Assembly (NCBI GenBank): GCA_020724865.1
Contig: DYGA01000001.1
Coordinates: forward strand, 124,001 to 188,000
DNA: 64,000 nucleotides
From: Candidatus Paceibacter sp.
GTDB taxonomy: Bacteria > Patescibacteria > ABY1 > S139-126
Direction: 5' to 3'
In this document: one piece after another, positions 53,220-61,802 of the stretch
How the letters are laid out: each line of letters starts with the position of its first letter
How positions within the stretch are numbered: position 1 is the stretch's first letter
Position numbers and translations under genes: made by a program
Notes under the pieces: model-generated
Seen by the model: only the letters and a program-made list of their open reading frames with translations
What the model was told of the DNA's origin: nothing
The model's database searches: none

Positions 53220-53720
53220 ATGTTGGTAGGTATTTTTTCTGATTCTCATGACAATTTGGTAAATATTCAAAAATTTTTACACTTTGCTAAAGTAAATAAT
53301 TTTAGCGAATTAATTTTTTGTGGTGATTTGTGTGCTCCAGCTACTTTAGAAAGAATTATTTATCCAAATTTTTCTGGTCCCATTCATATGATTTATGGCA
53401 ACGTTGCAGATCGCGATTTATTGTTTCAGCTAAAAAGCAAACTACCAACGGTTAAGCTATATGGCGATCAAGGTGAATTTATTATAGATAATTTGAAAAT
53501 TGCAATTAATCATTATCCAGACGTAGCCAGAAAGTTGGCGGAAAGCGGAAAGTATGATTATGTTTTTTATGGGCACAATCACACGCCTTGGCTAGAAGTG
53601 ATAGGACGGACAGTTTTGGCTAACCCTGGTACTTTGGCGGGCATGTTCAATAAAGCAACTTTTGCTGTTTTAGATACTAAAACTGGTAAATTATCATTAA
53701 AAATTTTAGAAAATTTATGA
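53220..53720 (+). CDS. YfcE/MJ0936-type metallophosphoesterase
   Basis: 166 residues with all calcineurin-like motifs: FSDSHDN, CGDLC, GNVADRD, and YGHNHTP. Family members hydrolyse phosphodiesters in vitro; substrate unknown. Overlaps the next gene by 4 bp. Confidence 0.9.
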   Translation: MLVGIFSDSHDNLVNIQKFLHFAKVNNFSELIFCGDLCAPATLERIIYPNFSGPIHMIYGNVADRDLLFQLKSKLPTVKLYGDQGEFIIDNLKIAINHYPDVARKLAESGKYDYVFYGHNHTPWLEVIGRTVLANPGTLAGMFNKATFAVLDTKTGKLSLKILENL

Positions 53721-54514
53721 AAGCACAAATAATCAATCAAGCAAAAAATTTAGCTTTATTTGCGGTCAAACAAGCAGGTAAGGAGCTAAAAAAGATATAT
53801 TTACAATTTGAAAAAATAGATAATACTTTTAAAAGCAAACATCAAATTGTTACCAAAGCTGATAAAGTGGCGGAAAAAATTATTATAAGTAAAATCAGAA
53901 AAAAATTTCATAACCATTCTATTTTATCTGAGGAAGTTGGGAAAATTAACTCGGGTAAAGATTTTTTATGGATTATTGATCCTTTGGATGGTACTACAAA
54001 TTTTGTTATGAAAAATCCTTTATTTTCTACGACCGTTGCCTTGGTTTATAAAAACCAACCGATTTTGGGAGTAATTTATGCGCCGATTTTGGATGAACTT
54101 TACTTAACTATTTTTGGACAGGGAGCTTATTTTAATAATAAAAAAATAAGAGTGTCAAAAGTTAAAAAGATAAATAAAGGTTTTCACACTTATTGTTATG
54201 GTAGTAGTAAGAGTTTGTATTCGCAGCAGGCTATTAGTTATTATCAAAAGATGTTTAATCAGGGCAATGAAATTCGTCAGTTAGGTGCGGCTACTTTGGA
54301 ATTTGCCCGCGTCGCACGGGGGATTACAGAAAGTATTGTAATTCCCGGAGCAAATTCTTGGGATGTCGCAGCTGGTGCTTTATTGGTTAGAGAAGCCGGT
54401 GGTAAGGTAACTGATTTTGCCAATAAAAAATGGGATTTAACTAGCACTGATATAATAGCTACCAACGGTCTAGTACACTCTACATTATTAAAAGTTATCA
54501 ATGAGCAAAGATAA
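53717..54514 (+). CDS. suhB: Inositol-monophosphatase family protein
   Basis: 265 residues with the Li+-sensitive phosphatase motifs: ILSEEVG, WIIDPLDGTTNFV, and NSWDVAAGALLVREAGG. Family includes SuhB, FBPase-like and CysQ enzymes; the exact substrate is open. Overlaps the metallophosphoesterase and DUF167 genes. Confidence 0.87.
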   Translation: MKAQIINQAKNLALFAVKQAGKELKKIYLQFEKIDNTFKSKHQIVTKADKVAEKIIISKIRKKFHNHSILSEEVGKINSGKDFLWIIDPLDGTTNFVMKNPLFSTTVALVYKNQPILGVIYAPILDELYLTIFGQGAYFNNKKIRVSKVKKINKGFHTYCYGSSKSLYSQQAISYYQKMFNQGNEIRQLGAATLEFARVARGITESIVIPGANSWDVAAGALLVREAGGKVTDFANKKWDLTSTDIIATNGLVHSTLLKVINEQR

Positions 54515-54779
54515 GCAATCAGTTTTATTGCCGGTTAAAGTGATTACCAAAACTAAAACCAATAAAATTGTAGGTTGGCAGGGGGATTATTTTAAAATTC
54601 TACTAGCAGTTCCTCCAATAAAAGGCAAAGCTAACGACAAACTTCTTGATTTATTGGCAAATTATTTACAGGTAAGTAAAAATCAAATGAAAATAGTAAG
54701 AGGACATAATGTAGATAAAAAATATATAAGTTTGCCTGGTAAAGTTTTAGAAAGATTAAATATAAAAAATAAATATTAA
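54501..54779 (+). CDS. DUF167 (YggU/UPF0235) protein
   Basis: 92 residues with the family motif PPIKGKANDKLLDLLANYLQVSKNQMKIVRGH. Function unknown. Last gene of a three-gene overlapping run. Confidence 0.87.
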   Translation: MSKDKQSVLLPVKVITKTKTNKIVGWQGDYFKILLAVPPIKGKANDKLLDLLANYLQVSKNQMKIVRGHNVDKKYISLPGKVLERLNIKNKY

Positions 54780-54820
54780 AAGAGAAATCCCGGTTATTTT
54801 TTTCAGGGATTTCTCTTTTA
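54778..54820. terminator. Strong bidirectional terminator
   Basis: A 14-bp stem AAAAGAGAAATCCC/GGGATTTCTCTTTT. Confidence 0.85.
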
Positions 54821-54822
54821 AT

Positions 54823-54922
54823 CTATCGTTCAGACTGAAAGGACAAAAAGTTAATTGTCTTACTTTCAGTGTACTGAAGATCGATAGAAAAATTTTAAGT
54901 GCGCATTTGGTTGCGCTTTTTT
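54823..54922 (+). ncRNA. Candidate small RNA: bulged 65-nt hairpin plus terminator
   Basis: CTATCG (54823) pairs with CGATAG (to 54887), then TCAG/CTGA, ACTGAAAG/CTTTCAGT and GACA/TGTC, with unpaired bases almost only on the 3' side. A GCGCA/TGCGC hairpin and T6 follow at 54901-54922. No gene follows on this strand. A further perfect inverted repeat TGAGAAGCT/AGCTTCTCA is at 54925-54943. It could instead be part of the tRNA-Leu trailer on the other strand. Confidence 0.45.
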
Positions 54923-55014
54923 GGTGAGAAGCTTAGCTTCTCATGAATTGAATCAATTTTATAGTTTATAGACAATGTGGTAAATTTTTAACTTTCTCAT
55001 CGTCAAGTTCAGCG

Positions 55015-55101
55015 TGGTGCCGGGAGGGAGAATCGAACTCCCACGAGATTGCTCTCATTGGATTTTAAGTCCAACGCGTCTGCCAATTCCGCCATCCCGG
55101 C
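55015..55101 (-). tRNA. tRNA-Leu (UAA)
   Basis: 87 nt with encoded CCA, long variable arm, acceptor GCCGGGA/UCCCGGC; anticodon loop CUUAAAA gives UAA. Confidence 0.95.
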
Positions 55102-55194
55102 AAGTTGTATTGGCGTCTTAATAATATTGTAGATTTAAACTATTTGTCAATTATTTTAAATATAAAACAGCTTAACTAAAGCCGTTTATATAAC

Positions 55195-55271
55195 TGGAGC
55201 GGGTGACCGGATTCGAACCGGCGACCTTTTCCTTGGCAAGGAAACGTTCTAGCCAACTGAACTACACCCGC
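55195..55271 (-). tRNA. tRNA-Gly (GCC)
   Basis: 77 nt with encoded CCA, acceptor GCGGGUG/CACCCGC; anticodon loop UUGCCAA gives GCC. Confidence 0.95.
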
Positions 55272-55371
55272 TTAGTGAAACTTTGGCGGACAAATCCCGC
55301 CAGAGCGTCAAAATAATTTTTAAAAGCTAGTTTATTTTAACAATTAAAATAAAATAGTCAATAAGTTTAGA

Positions 55372-57225
55372 TTAATTTATAACTGTTTCCGTATTGGTAG
55401 CTGTTGTTTGGTCTATTTCGGGAGTTGATATTTTTTCTACCCCGATTAAACAAACCGCTCCCCAAGGTCGGTAATGACTTTTAAAGATTTCTTGTTTAGT
55501 TTCTCCGTTAGGATAAGTTACCGTATAAGTAAATTCAGCATCGGCTCCGGCGTGAGCGCTTTCGGTGCATTTTTTTTGTCCAACCGGCAAATCAGTAGTT
55601 TCAATAAATGTAGTTGGCGGAGGAGCGGTGATATTGTATATTTTTGGCTGGGTTTGTTCAACTTGACGTCCGTCTTTTGTCCCCCAAAATTCAAATATAA
55701 GATCATCGCCCTCGATACGGGTTTGGATTAAGATATGATTATTGGTGTCATTTAAAAATCTATAATCAGGCTTTGGATCGTAAATAGTCGCATCCGTGCC
55801 AGCTGGTTCATAATAACTTACTCTATAAGAATGGTTTCGCCTTTCTAAAATAGGTAATCCAGTCGCTAGGGTAGCACGGAAAGTTGTGGTGCCAATTTGA
55901 CATAAACCCCCGCCGTATTCAGGTACGGTTTTATTTCCTTTAATGACTAATTCAGGTAAATAACCATTTTGTGCATCAATTTTTCCTAAAGCAGAAATTA
56001 AGGAAAATTCTTCGCCCGGTTTGATAATTAAGCCATTTAAAGCATCTGCTCCCACTTTTATATTGTGACGGCGATTTGGTGGGCTACCGGCGAAATTTGA
56101 TTTGCCCACGCCAATAATTTCGGTAATACCTAAATCATTAATTTCTTTGGTTGATACCTTGGCTTTTTCTGGGCTGACTATTATATTGGTTTCAAAATTA
56201 TTATTGATAAAATTTTCATTTATTTTTTTAATAGATTCTGCTAAATTAACAATTTGTCCATCACGACTGCCTTGAAATTCTACCACGCGACCATTTTGAA
56301 TTTTGAATTTAGCGTTTTGCGCCGGTTGATTTATTTGTGAAGCAACTTCGGTTGTTAAATATTCTTCTAGTTTAATATCATCTAGTCCCAAAGCAATAGT
56401 GTTATTAAGATTTATAAAATTTAACCAAGGTGAAAAAGTTGACCAATCCAACGTCCAATTTTTATTTTCCCATTTTAAAGTTATTTTTGGTTTTTGCGCA
56501 ATTAAATCAGCTACCCTTTGAGTAATACTACTAGCTTCGGCATAATTAATATCCGCTTCTTTATTTATTAAATTTAGTGATACTGACACGGTTTGTAAAT
56601 TAGATAATTGCTGGCGCAATTTATTTTCTGCGTCTAACCAGTCAATAGTTTGCCCGGTTATTTCAGGTTTTATAACAAAAGTATTATTGGTTATTTCTAA
56701 GCTGGCATTTTTGGGGTAAGTAACCAAGTGAGACATGTCCCGTTCGACAATATTTTTTATTTCAGCCATATTGAGCTCATAATTTGCTGGCAAGGTGTAA
56801 CCAGTCAAAATAATTCTGGCCGCTTGCCACAAACGATTAAGAGAAGTTGAATCGTGACCGATGGCCAAAGCAGCATTAACTGATGCTAGAGGATTGAATT
56901 CCACCAGTGTTGTATTGATATCAGGATCATCTATCGAAAGTAAGTTATTATGAATAGTAATTTTTTCGTTTTGTTGAATAAAAGTAAATCCGGCCATTGA
57001 AATCAATTCGGTTTGTTGCCTAATTTTTTGTAAAGCTTTATTTTTTTCCATTCCGCCAACAGCGATATCGCCGATTTTTATATTTGGTAAAATTTTGTCT
57101 TCATATCGCCAATTAAAATATAAATCAAAAGAAAAAATTATTAATAATAATATGCTAAAAAGGGTTAATATTAAAATTAACCCAAATTTATACTTTTTAT
57201 CAATCTTTTTTTGATTTTTTATCAT
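55372..57225 (-). CDS. VanW-family surface protein
   Basis: 617 residues: N-terminal membrane anchor (about 14-35), two putative peptidoglycan-binding (PF12229-like) domains (about 60-330), a VanW domain (about 365-500; NRRHNIKVGADALNGLIIKPGEEFSL, then PEYGGGLCQIGTTTFRATLATGLPI and ERRNHSYRV) and a G5-like tail. VanW proteins are common in Gram-positive-type envelopes; the function is unknown. The start overlaps the small OB-like gene by 4 bp. Confidence 0.88.
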   Translation of the reverse strand: MIKNQKKIDKKYKFGLILILTLFSILLLIIFSFDLYFNWRYEDKILPNIKIGDIAVGGMEKNKALQKIRQQTELISMAGFTFIQQNEKITIHNNLLSIDDPDINTTLVEFNPLASVNAALAIGHDSTSLNRLWQAARIILTGYTLPANYELNMAEIKNIVERDMSHLVTYPKNASLEITNNTFVIKPEITGQTIDWLDAENKLRQQLSNLQTVSVSLNLINKEADINYAEASSITQRVADLIAQKPKITLKWENKNWTLDWSTFSPWLNFINLNNTIALGLDDIKLEEYLTTEVASQINQPAQNAKFKIQNGRVVEFQGSRDGQIVNLAESIKKINENFINNNFETNIIVSPEKAKVSTKEINDLGITEIIGVGKSNFAGSPPNRRHNIKVGADALNGLIIKPGEEFSLISALGKIDAQNGYLPELVIKGNKTVPEYGGGLCQIGTTTFRATLATGLPILERRNHSYRVSYYEPAGTDATIYDPKPDYRFLNDTNNHILIQTRIEGDDLIFEFWGTKDGRQVEQTQPKIYNITAPPPTTFIETTDLPVGQKKCTESAHAGADAEFTYTVTYPNGETKQEIFKSHYRPWGAVCLIGVEKISTPEIDQTTATNTETVIN

Positions 57226-57434
57226 GTCCGTAATATTTCATTTAAAGTATCTTTGACTGTCTGTTCCTTTTTGTTTTGATAGGTTTTTTGAGACATTATT
57301 TCAATAATTAAATTATCGCCAACGGAAACATCTTTTGGCAGAAAGTCTACATTTAAAGAAATTTGTTCACCCGTGCTAAGTTCAAGCCAAGCTTGATTAT
57401 TGGTTATGTTTTTTAAAATTGCTTCAATCATCAA
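57222..57434 (-). CDS. Small OB/DUF3006-like protein
   Basis: 70 residues. AILKNITNNQAWLELSTGEQ and LPKDVSVGDNLIIEI resemble DUF3006-type small beta-barrels; the similarity is weak. Overlaps hsp20 by 11 bp and the VanW gene by 4 bp, so the three form an operon. Confidence 0.55.
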   Translation of the reverse strand: MMIEAILKNITNNQAWLELSTGEQISLNVDFLPKDVSVGDNLIIEIMSQKTYQNKKEQTVKDTLNEILRT

Positions 57435-57909
57435 TTTTTACTTTTATAGATACTGCTTTTGATGGTTTAGCTTTAGGTAGAATAATCGTTAAAATACCAT
57501 TTTTTAGTTCAGCTTTGGTTTCTTCAATTTTTACTTCCATTGGTAAAATAATTGAACGAGAAAAAGAGCCCCAATAACATTCTTGATAAAAATAGTCTTC
57601 TTGTTTAATAGTGGTGTCAGCCTCTCTTTTTCCTTTAATGGTTAATAAATCATTTTGCAGAGAAATATCAATATCTTCTGGTTTTACACCAGCAATCGTA
57701 GATTTGATAATAATATTGTCTTTATCTTGATAGACATCAACCGATAATTGACCTTCAACATCTTCATCGAGCCATTCTTGCTCATTGTTTTTACTGGTAG
57801 TTGTGGGAGTTATTTGAGAAAAATCGTCTTGCTCAGCAGATTTTTCATCTACCAAATCTGCCTGATCTTTAGCTTTGCTAAATAGATTTTTAATTTTAGT
57901 CATATTCAT
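57424..57909 (-). CDS. Small heat-shock protein Hsp20
   Basis: 161 residues with an alpha-crystallin domain (about 60-150): IIKSTIAGVKPEDIDISLQN, LLTIKGKRE, WGSFSRSIILP and the conserved A-x-x-x-N-G-I-L-T-I (AELKNGILTIILPK). ATP-independent holdase. The N-terminal arm is acidic and low in complexity. No CIRCE element is visible upstream. Confidence 0.92.
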   Translation of the reverse strand: MNMTKIKNLFSKAKDQADLVDEKSAEQDDFSQITPTTTSKNNEQEWLDEDVEGQLSVDVYQDKDNIIIKSTIAGVKPEDIDISLQNDLLTIKGKREADTTIKQEDYFYQECYWGSFSRSIILPMEVKIEETKAELKNGILTIILPKAKPSKAVSIKVKIDD

Positions 57910-58049
57910 TTGTTTAATAAATAAAAGGTATTTATATTATAATAAATAAGTAAGTTACTAGCAAACGAATGCAGTGAGGGTTGATTTTTTTGCAAATTTT
58001 GTTAGTATAATTAGGTTATAGCTTCAGTTAATGCTGGAAAAATAGTTTT

Positions 58050-58124
58050 GGCGCCATCGTCTAGGGGTTAGGACACCAGGTTTTCATCCTGGTAACCGGG
58101 GTTCGATTCCCCGTGGCGCTACCA
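58050..58124 (+). tRNA. tRNA-Glu (UUC)
   Basis: 75 nt with encoded CCA. Anticodon loop UUUUCAU gives UUC. Acceptor GGCGCCA/UGGCGCU closes with a G1-U72 wobble. TATAAT at 58006-58011 is the probable -10. A hairpin ACATCTAAATT/AATTTAGGTGT with T8 (58129-58158) terminates it. Confidence 0.94.
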
Positions 58125-58128
58125 AAAG

Positions 58129-58158
58129 AACATCTAAATTAATTTAGGTGTTTTTTTA
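58129..58158 (+). terminator. Terminator after tRNA-Glu
   Basis: CTAAATT/AATTTAG stem followed by T7. Confidence 0.75.
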
Positions 58159-58221
58159 TTGGTAAATTTAGTTTTTTTAAAAAATTTTATATAATCTAGG
58201 TATGATAATTAACTAAAATAT

Positions 58222-58404
58222 ATGTATAAAATCAACAAACAAATTTATAAGGAAATTGACAAGTATAATTATAAAGGTTGGCTAAATTCAGATAGTTTTA
58301 TAAAAAGAGTAATTGCAGTTAATGGGTATTTTTTAGTAGGTCAATTATTACTATTATTTTTAGCTAGCATTATTACTTTTATTTTGGTTTATAATTTTAT
58401 TTAA
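58222..58404 (+). CDS. Small single-pass membrane protein
   Basis: 60 residues: a basic, tyrosine-rich N-terminal half (YKINKQIYKEIDKYNYKGW) and a hydrophobic C-terminal helix (about 36-58). Not recognised. It has its own terminator (58439-58460) and follows the tRNA-Glu terminator, so it is a separate small unit. Confidence 0.5.
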   Translation: MYKINKQIYKEIDKYNYKGWLNSDSFIKRVIAVNGYFLVGQLLLLFLASIITFILVYNFI

Positions 58405-58438
58405 CTACAAAATTTATAACATTATTAGTTATTTAAAC

Positions 58439-58460
58439 CGCTCTTTTTAGAGAGCGTTTT
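58439..58460 (+). terminator. Intrinsic terminator
   Basis: CGCTCT/AGAGCG stem followed by TTTTTA. Confidence 0.7.
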
Positions 58461-58514
58461 TATAGCTATAAAAGTATAAAATAGGAGTATTTTTGAGAGT
58501 TGAATTAATGAATA

Positions 58515-58543
58515 TTGACACATTTTTATTAATATTGTATAAA
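58515..58543 (+). promoter_or_regulatory. Consensus sigma70 promoter of the T-box transcript
   Basis: TTGACA (58515-58520), exactly 17 bp, TATAAA (58538-58543). Predicted start is about 58550, some 30 nt before Stem I. Confidence 0.75.
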
Positions 58544-58574
58544 GTATTTAAGTTAAGTACATTTTAATTTATTA

Positions 58575-58882
58575 AAAGCGTTGAAAGAGGAAAGTACCAT
58601 TTTTAATATTTCACAGGGAGGGCCTAGCGTGATTGAGAATAGGCCTGAAATAAAAAAATTGGGAAGTTCCCTCTGGAGCTGGATAGCTGAAAATTACTAG
58701 TAGGTTATCACGGGCGTTCCCGTTATAGAACTAACATATTTCTTTTTGAGTATGTGAAAGTGTTCCAAAAATTTATTTTTTTGGAAAAATTAAGGTGGTA
58801 CCGCGGATAGTGCTTTTGAAAAGCGCTCTTCGTCCTTAAGTTAAATCTATTTAGATTTGAGGACAAAGAGCGCTTTTTATTT
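58575..58882 (+). promoter_or_regulatory. T-box riboswitch, full-length, specifier GUU (Val)
   Basis: Stem I: lower helix AGAGG (58586-58590) with CCTCT (58670-58674), AGUA-type loop, upper helix, and an apical GGCCTA/TAGGCC stem. The specifier loop reads GAA-GUU-C (GUU at 58666-58668), i.e. tRNA-Val, in the usual spot before CUCUGGAG. Then Stem II (GATA/TATC), the IIA/B pseudoknot (ACGGG/CCCGT with GTTC/GAAC), Stem III, and the T-box TGGTACC (58796-58802) in AAGG...CGTCCTT. A terminator (58822-58882) shares the CGTCCTT strand, so the two are exclusive. Confidence 0.9.
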
Positions 58883-58917
58883 TGTACATTTAAAATCAAT
58901 AAAATCAGGAGTAAGTT

Positions 58918-59094
58918 ATGAAAAAAAATGAAGAGAAAAAATCCATTGAACAAGAAAAGAATTCTGTTCCTAAAACAGAATCCAGACAAGTTATAATAGC
59001 ATCCAAACATGATCAAGAGTTGCTTGAGGAAAAGAAAAATATAATTGATAAAATTTTGGAAGCTATTAAAAATAGAACTTGTCACGCTTGTTAA
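58918..59094 (+). CDS. 58-residue protein under T-box control
   Basis: MKKNEEKKSIEQEKN start, a charged helix (DQELLEEKKNIIDKILEAI) and a C-terminal TCHAC with a CxxC pair. No family recognised; no membrane segment or valine run (two valines). An SD (AGGAG) sits 8 nt upstream. It is the only gene between the T-box terminator and the terminator at 59100-59130, so the riboswitch seems dedicated to it. It may be a small stress or starvation protein; this is inference. Confidence 0.65.
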   Translation: MKKNEEKKSIEQEKNSVPKTESRQVIIASKHDQELLEEKKNIIDKILEAIKNRTCHAC

Positions 59095-59099
59095 TAACA

Positions 59100-59130
59100 A
59101 ATCCCGCTTTTTTAGAGCGGGATTATTTTT
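59100..59130. terminator. Terminator after the T-box ORF
   Basis: AATCCCGCT/AGCGGGATT stem followed by ATTTTTAT. Confidence 0.85.
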
Positions 59131-59152
59131 ATAAATATTTATTCTAACATTT

Positions 59153-60676
59153 TTATTCTAGCATGTCGCCAGTTTGATAAGAATCCAAGTCTTTTTTTGA
59201 AACTATGCCGATCGGCTGATGTGTTAAATTATGTTTACGTAAAGCATCCATATTTTTAATAGGTCTTTTAATGTTATTTTGCAACAAATAGACAGTCGGC
59301 TTATCCTGTTCTTTGACTAAAACAATATCAGGGTAAGTGTTTAAGTCATTGGCGCTGATAGTAACAACCTTGTTAAAGGAGTTGTCGCGGTAAGAATAAA
59401 AAGCACTTTCATTGAGTATGGCTTTTTTCTTTTGGTAAGAATTATACAAAAAATAAACAGCAGGACTGTCCGGTGTTTTAACTAATTTAACATCTGGATA
59501 TTTAGCCAGTTCTTTGGCGGAAATTGTTTTTACTTGGGACCAGGAAAAACCATAACTAGTAAAAATACTAGGTGATTTAATTAAATATTTTTGATTTTTA
59601 ACAATGATATAAATATTATTACTTCCTTCAGCTTTTACCAATTGGTAATTTTGTCCATAAAAATTTTTTTGGTTATCTTCGCTGTATTCATAACCAAGTA
59701 TTTTAGGTGTTCTGGTTTTAAATAAAATATCAGTAGTTTCAATTTTTTTACCAAAGATATCGCGACAATAAATTTGGTATTGATAATCTGTGCCTGGTTT
59801 TAGGTCTTTTGCTAAAAACGAGTGTTCCCAAGTTTCATAACCGGTTTCAGTAATTTTTTTCTTGTATTTGTTTTTTTCCCCGTATAAAAATTCACAATAA
59901 GCCGGTCTAGAAGTAAGCCAAGTGGCCTTTATACTAGTATCGGTAATGAAGGGATCGCTATTGGATAAAGGTTTTTGATTGATAAGTTTTAATGGCTCGT
60001 TGTCTGCTTGTGATTTGGTGGTAAAATTCAATATCGCAGTTTTAGCTGAATTTTTATTGGCATCAGTGATTAATACTTGATAATAATAAGTCGTAGCTGG
60101 ATGTAATCTTGATAAGCCAATTTTAGCTTGATGATTTTTATTTTTGTCCGAATTGGTTCGAGCGGACTTGCTTTGTGACAAATCGGGATAAAGACTGTAT
60201 TTTATTTCGGCACTGGTTTGCTCATTGGTTTGCCAAATTAAAAAGGCGTTTTTATCGTCCACATAAAGAGTTTTAGGAATACTAACAAATTCAGGCGCTT
60301 TGTTATCAATAAATTTATTTACTTTATAATTGAAAACAAAAGAAACTATTCTTTCACCGTTGACACCCTCGGCAATTATTTGATAGTGATAAGTGGTATT
60401 TTCTTTAGGTAATGATATTGTTGCTTCTTGATAAGTGTCATAGTCATTGGCTTGTGTTACCCAAAGGTATTTAGCTGGCTCTAAACCCACTTGCAACCAT
60501 CCTTGGGCTGGTTGATTGGTAGACCATTGAATCGTGAGTTTATTATTATCAAGTTCTTTAACAGCAATATTAATAAATTCTAAATTAGCCGCTTTTACTT
60601 GTTGCACTTGGGTAGTACTTAAAAATAGCAAAGCAGAAATAACCAATATTTTAACTAAAGCATTAATTAACTTCAT
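59153..60676 (-). CDS. Secreted fibronectin-type surface protein with C-terminal repeats
   Basis: 507 residues: signal peptide (about 1-30), three FnIII-like domains (about 32-120, 130-220, 230-325; each ends in a TTYHYQI/TTYYYQV/TDYQYQI strand), then three related repeats (about 345-500; YIIVKNQKYLI, YFLYNSYQKKKAI, YLLQNNIKRPI, each followed by SAKEL/SANDL/SKKDL and Y). The repeats resemble envelope-associated repeats of CPR S-layer-like proteins. No anchor is seen; attachment may be through the repeats. Confidence 0.75.
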   Translation of the reverse strand: MKLINALVKILVISALLFLSTTQVQQVKAANLEFINIAVKELDNNKLTIQWSTNQPAQGWLQVGLEPAKYLWVTQANDYDTYQEATISLPKENTTYHYQIIAEGVNGERIVSFVFNYKVNKFIDNKAPEFVSIPKTLYVDDKNAFLIWQTNEQTSAEIKYSLYPDLSQSKSARTNSDKNKNHQAKIGLSRLHPATTYYYQVLITDANKNSAKTAILNFTTKSQADNEPLKLINQKPLSNSDPFITDTSIKATWLTSRPAYCEFLYGEKNKYKKKITETGYETWEHSFLAKDLKPGTDYQYQIYCRDIFGKKIETTDILFKTRTPKILGYEYSEDNQKNFYGQNYQLVKAEGSNNIYIIVKNQKYLIKSPSIFTSYGFSWSQVKTISAKELAKYPDVKLVKTPDSPAVYFLYNSYQKKKAILNESAFYSYRDNSFNKVVTISANDLNTYPDIVLVKEQDKPTVYLLQNNIKRPIKNMDALRKHNLTHQPIGIVSKKDLDSYQTGDMLE

Positions 60677-60761
60677 AAAAATAAAATATTTTTTAAACGT
60701 TTTATACTATCATATTTTTTTACTTTTGTCAAGACATCAAAATTTATGGTAATTTTATATT

Positions 60762-61802
60762 ATGACATATATTTTGGGCATAGAAACATCATGTGATGAA
60801 ACTGCCGCGGCGGTTATTAAGGCTAATAAATCTGAAGTAAGTGTTTTATCTCACGTGGTGAATTCGCAGATAAAGATTCATGAACAATTTGGCGGGGTGG
60901 TGCCTGAGGTAGCCGCCAGACAACACCTTGTCAATATTTTACCCATAGTTAATCAAGCAATTAAACAGGCTAAATTAACGCTAAATAAAATTTCAGCGAT
61001 TGCTGCAACTCAAGGCCCGGGTTTAGCCGGATCTTTAATGGTTGGTTTTGAAACAGCAAAAACTTTAGCTTGGTTAAATAATAAGCCATTGTATGAAATC
61101 AATCATTTAACTGGTCATTTGTGGTCGTGGCTTTTGCCAGAGGTTGGCAAAACATCAACTCTAAATATTCCTTGGCCATTTATCGCTTTGATTGTATCTG
61201 GCGGACATACCGAATTAGTATTAGTAAAAGATTTTGTAAATCACGAAATAATTGGTAAAACTTTGGATGATGCTGCTGGCGAGGCTTTTGATAAAGCCGC
61301 TAAAATAATGAATTTGGGTTATCCCGGAGGACCTATTTTAAGCAAACGAGCAGCTTTAGGCAAAGAACAGGCTTGGGATTTTCCCCGACCAATGTTGCAG
61401 CAACAAGATTTTAATTTTTCTTTTTCAGGCTTGAAAACATCTTTGTTATATAAAATAAATAAATTAGGAAAATTAAGCGATCAACAAATCAACGATCTGT
61501 GTGCCAGCTGGCAAGCAGCAGTTATTGAAGTGTTAGTTGAGAAAACAGTCAGAGCAGCTAAATTTTATCAAGCTAAAGCAGTGGCCGTGGTGGGCGGGGT
61601 CAGCGCCAATCAAAATTTGCGCCAAGCGATGACAGAAAAGTGTGTCAATAATAATTGGTTATTATTACTACCTCACATGACTTATGCTGGAGATAATGCT
61701 GCTATGATAGCCTTAGCAGGATTTATGAGTCATCATTTGGGGCGGCAAAGTTCAAATAAAAATTTTTTAACCAGCGCGATAAAACCAAGTCTAAATATAT
61801 GA
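60762..61802 (+). CDS. tsaD: tRNA N6-adenosine threonylcarbamoyltransferase TsaD
   Basis: Makes t6A37 in ANN-reading tRNAs with TsaB, TsaC and TsaE. 346 residues, ASKHA fold: ILGIETSCDETAAAV, metal motif HLTGH (family HxEGH, with Thr for Glu), ALIVSGGHTELV, DDAAGEAFDKAAKI and VVGGVSANQNLR. The overlap with tsaE is 4 bp (ATGA). TsaB is not next to it. Confidence 0.95.
   Translation: MTYILGIETSCDETAAAVIKANKSEVSVLSHVVNSQIKIHEQFGGVVPEVAARQHLVNILPIVNQAIKQAKLTLNKISAIAATQGPGLAGSLMVGFETAKTLAWLNNKPLYEINHLTGHLWSWLLPEVGKTSTLNIPWPFIALIVSGGHTELVLVKDFVNHEIIGKTLDDAAGEAFDKAAKIMNLGYPGGPILSKRAALGKEQAWDFPRPMLQQQDFNFSFSGLKTSLLYKINKLGKLSDQQINDLCASWQAAVIEVLVEKTVRAAKFYQAKAVAVVGGVSANQNLRQAMTEKCVNNNWLLLLPHMTYAGDNAAMIALAGFMSHHLGRQSSNKNFLTSAIKPSLNI

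Noticed and set aside
58723..59100. 125-codon frame on the minus strand
   Set aside because: Antisense to the T-box, terminator and SD-led small ORF; an artefact of low-complexity DNA.
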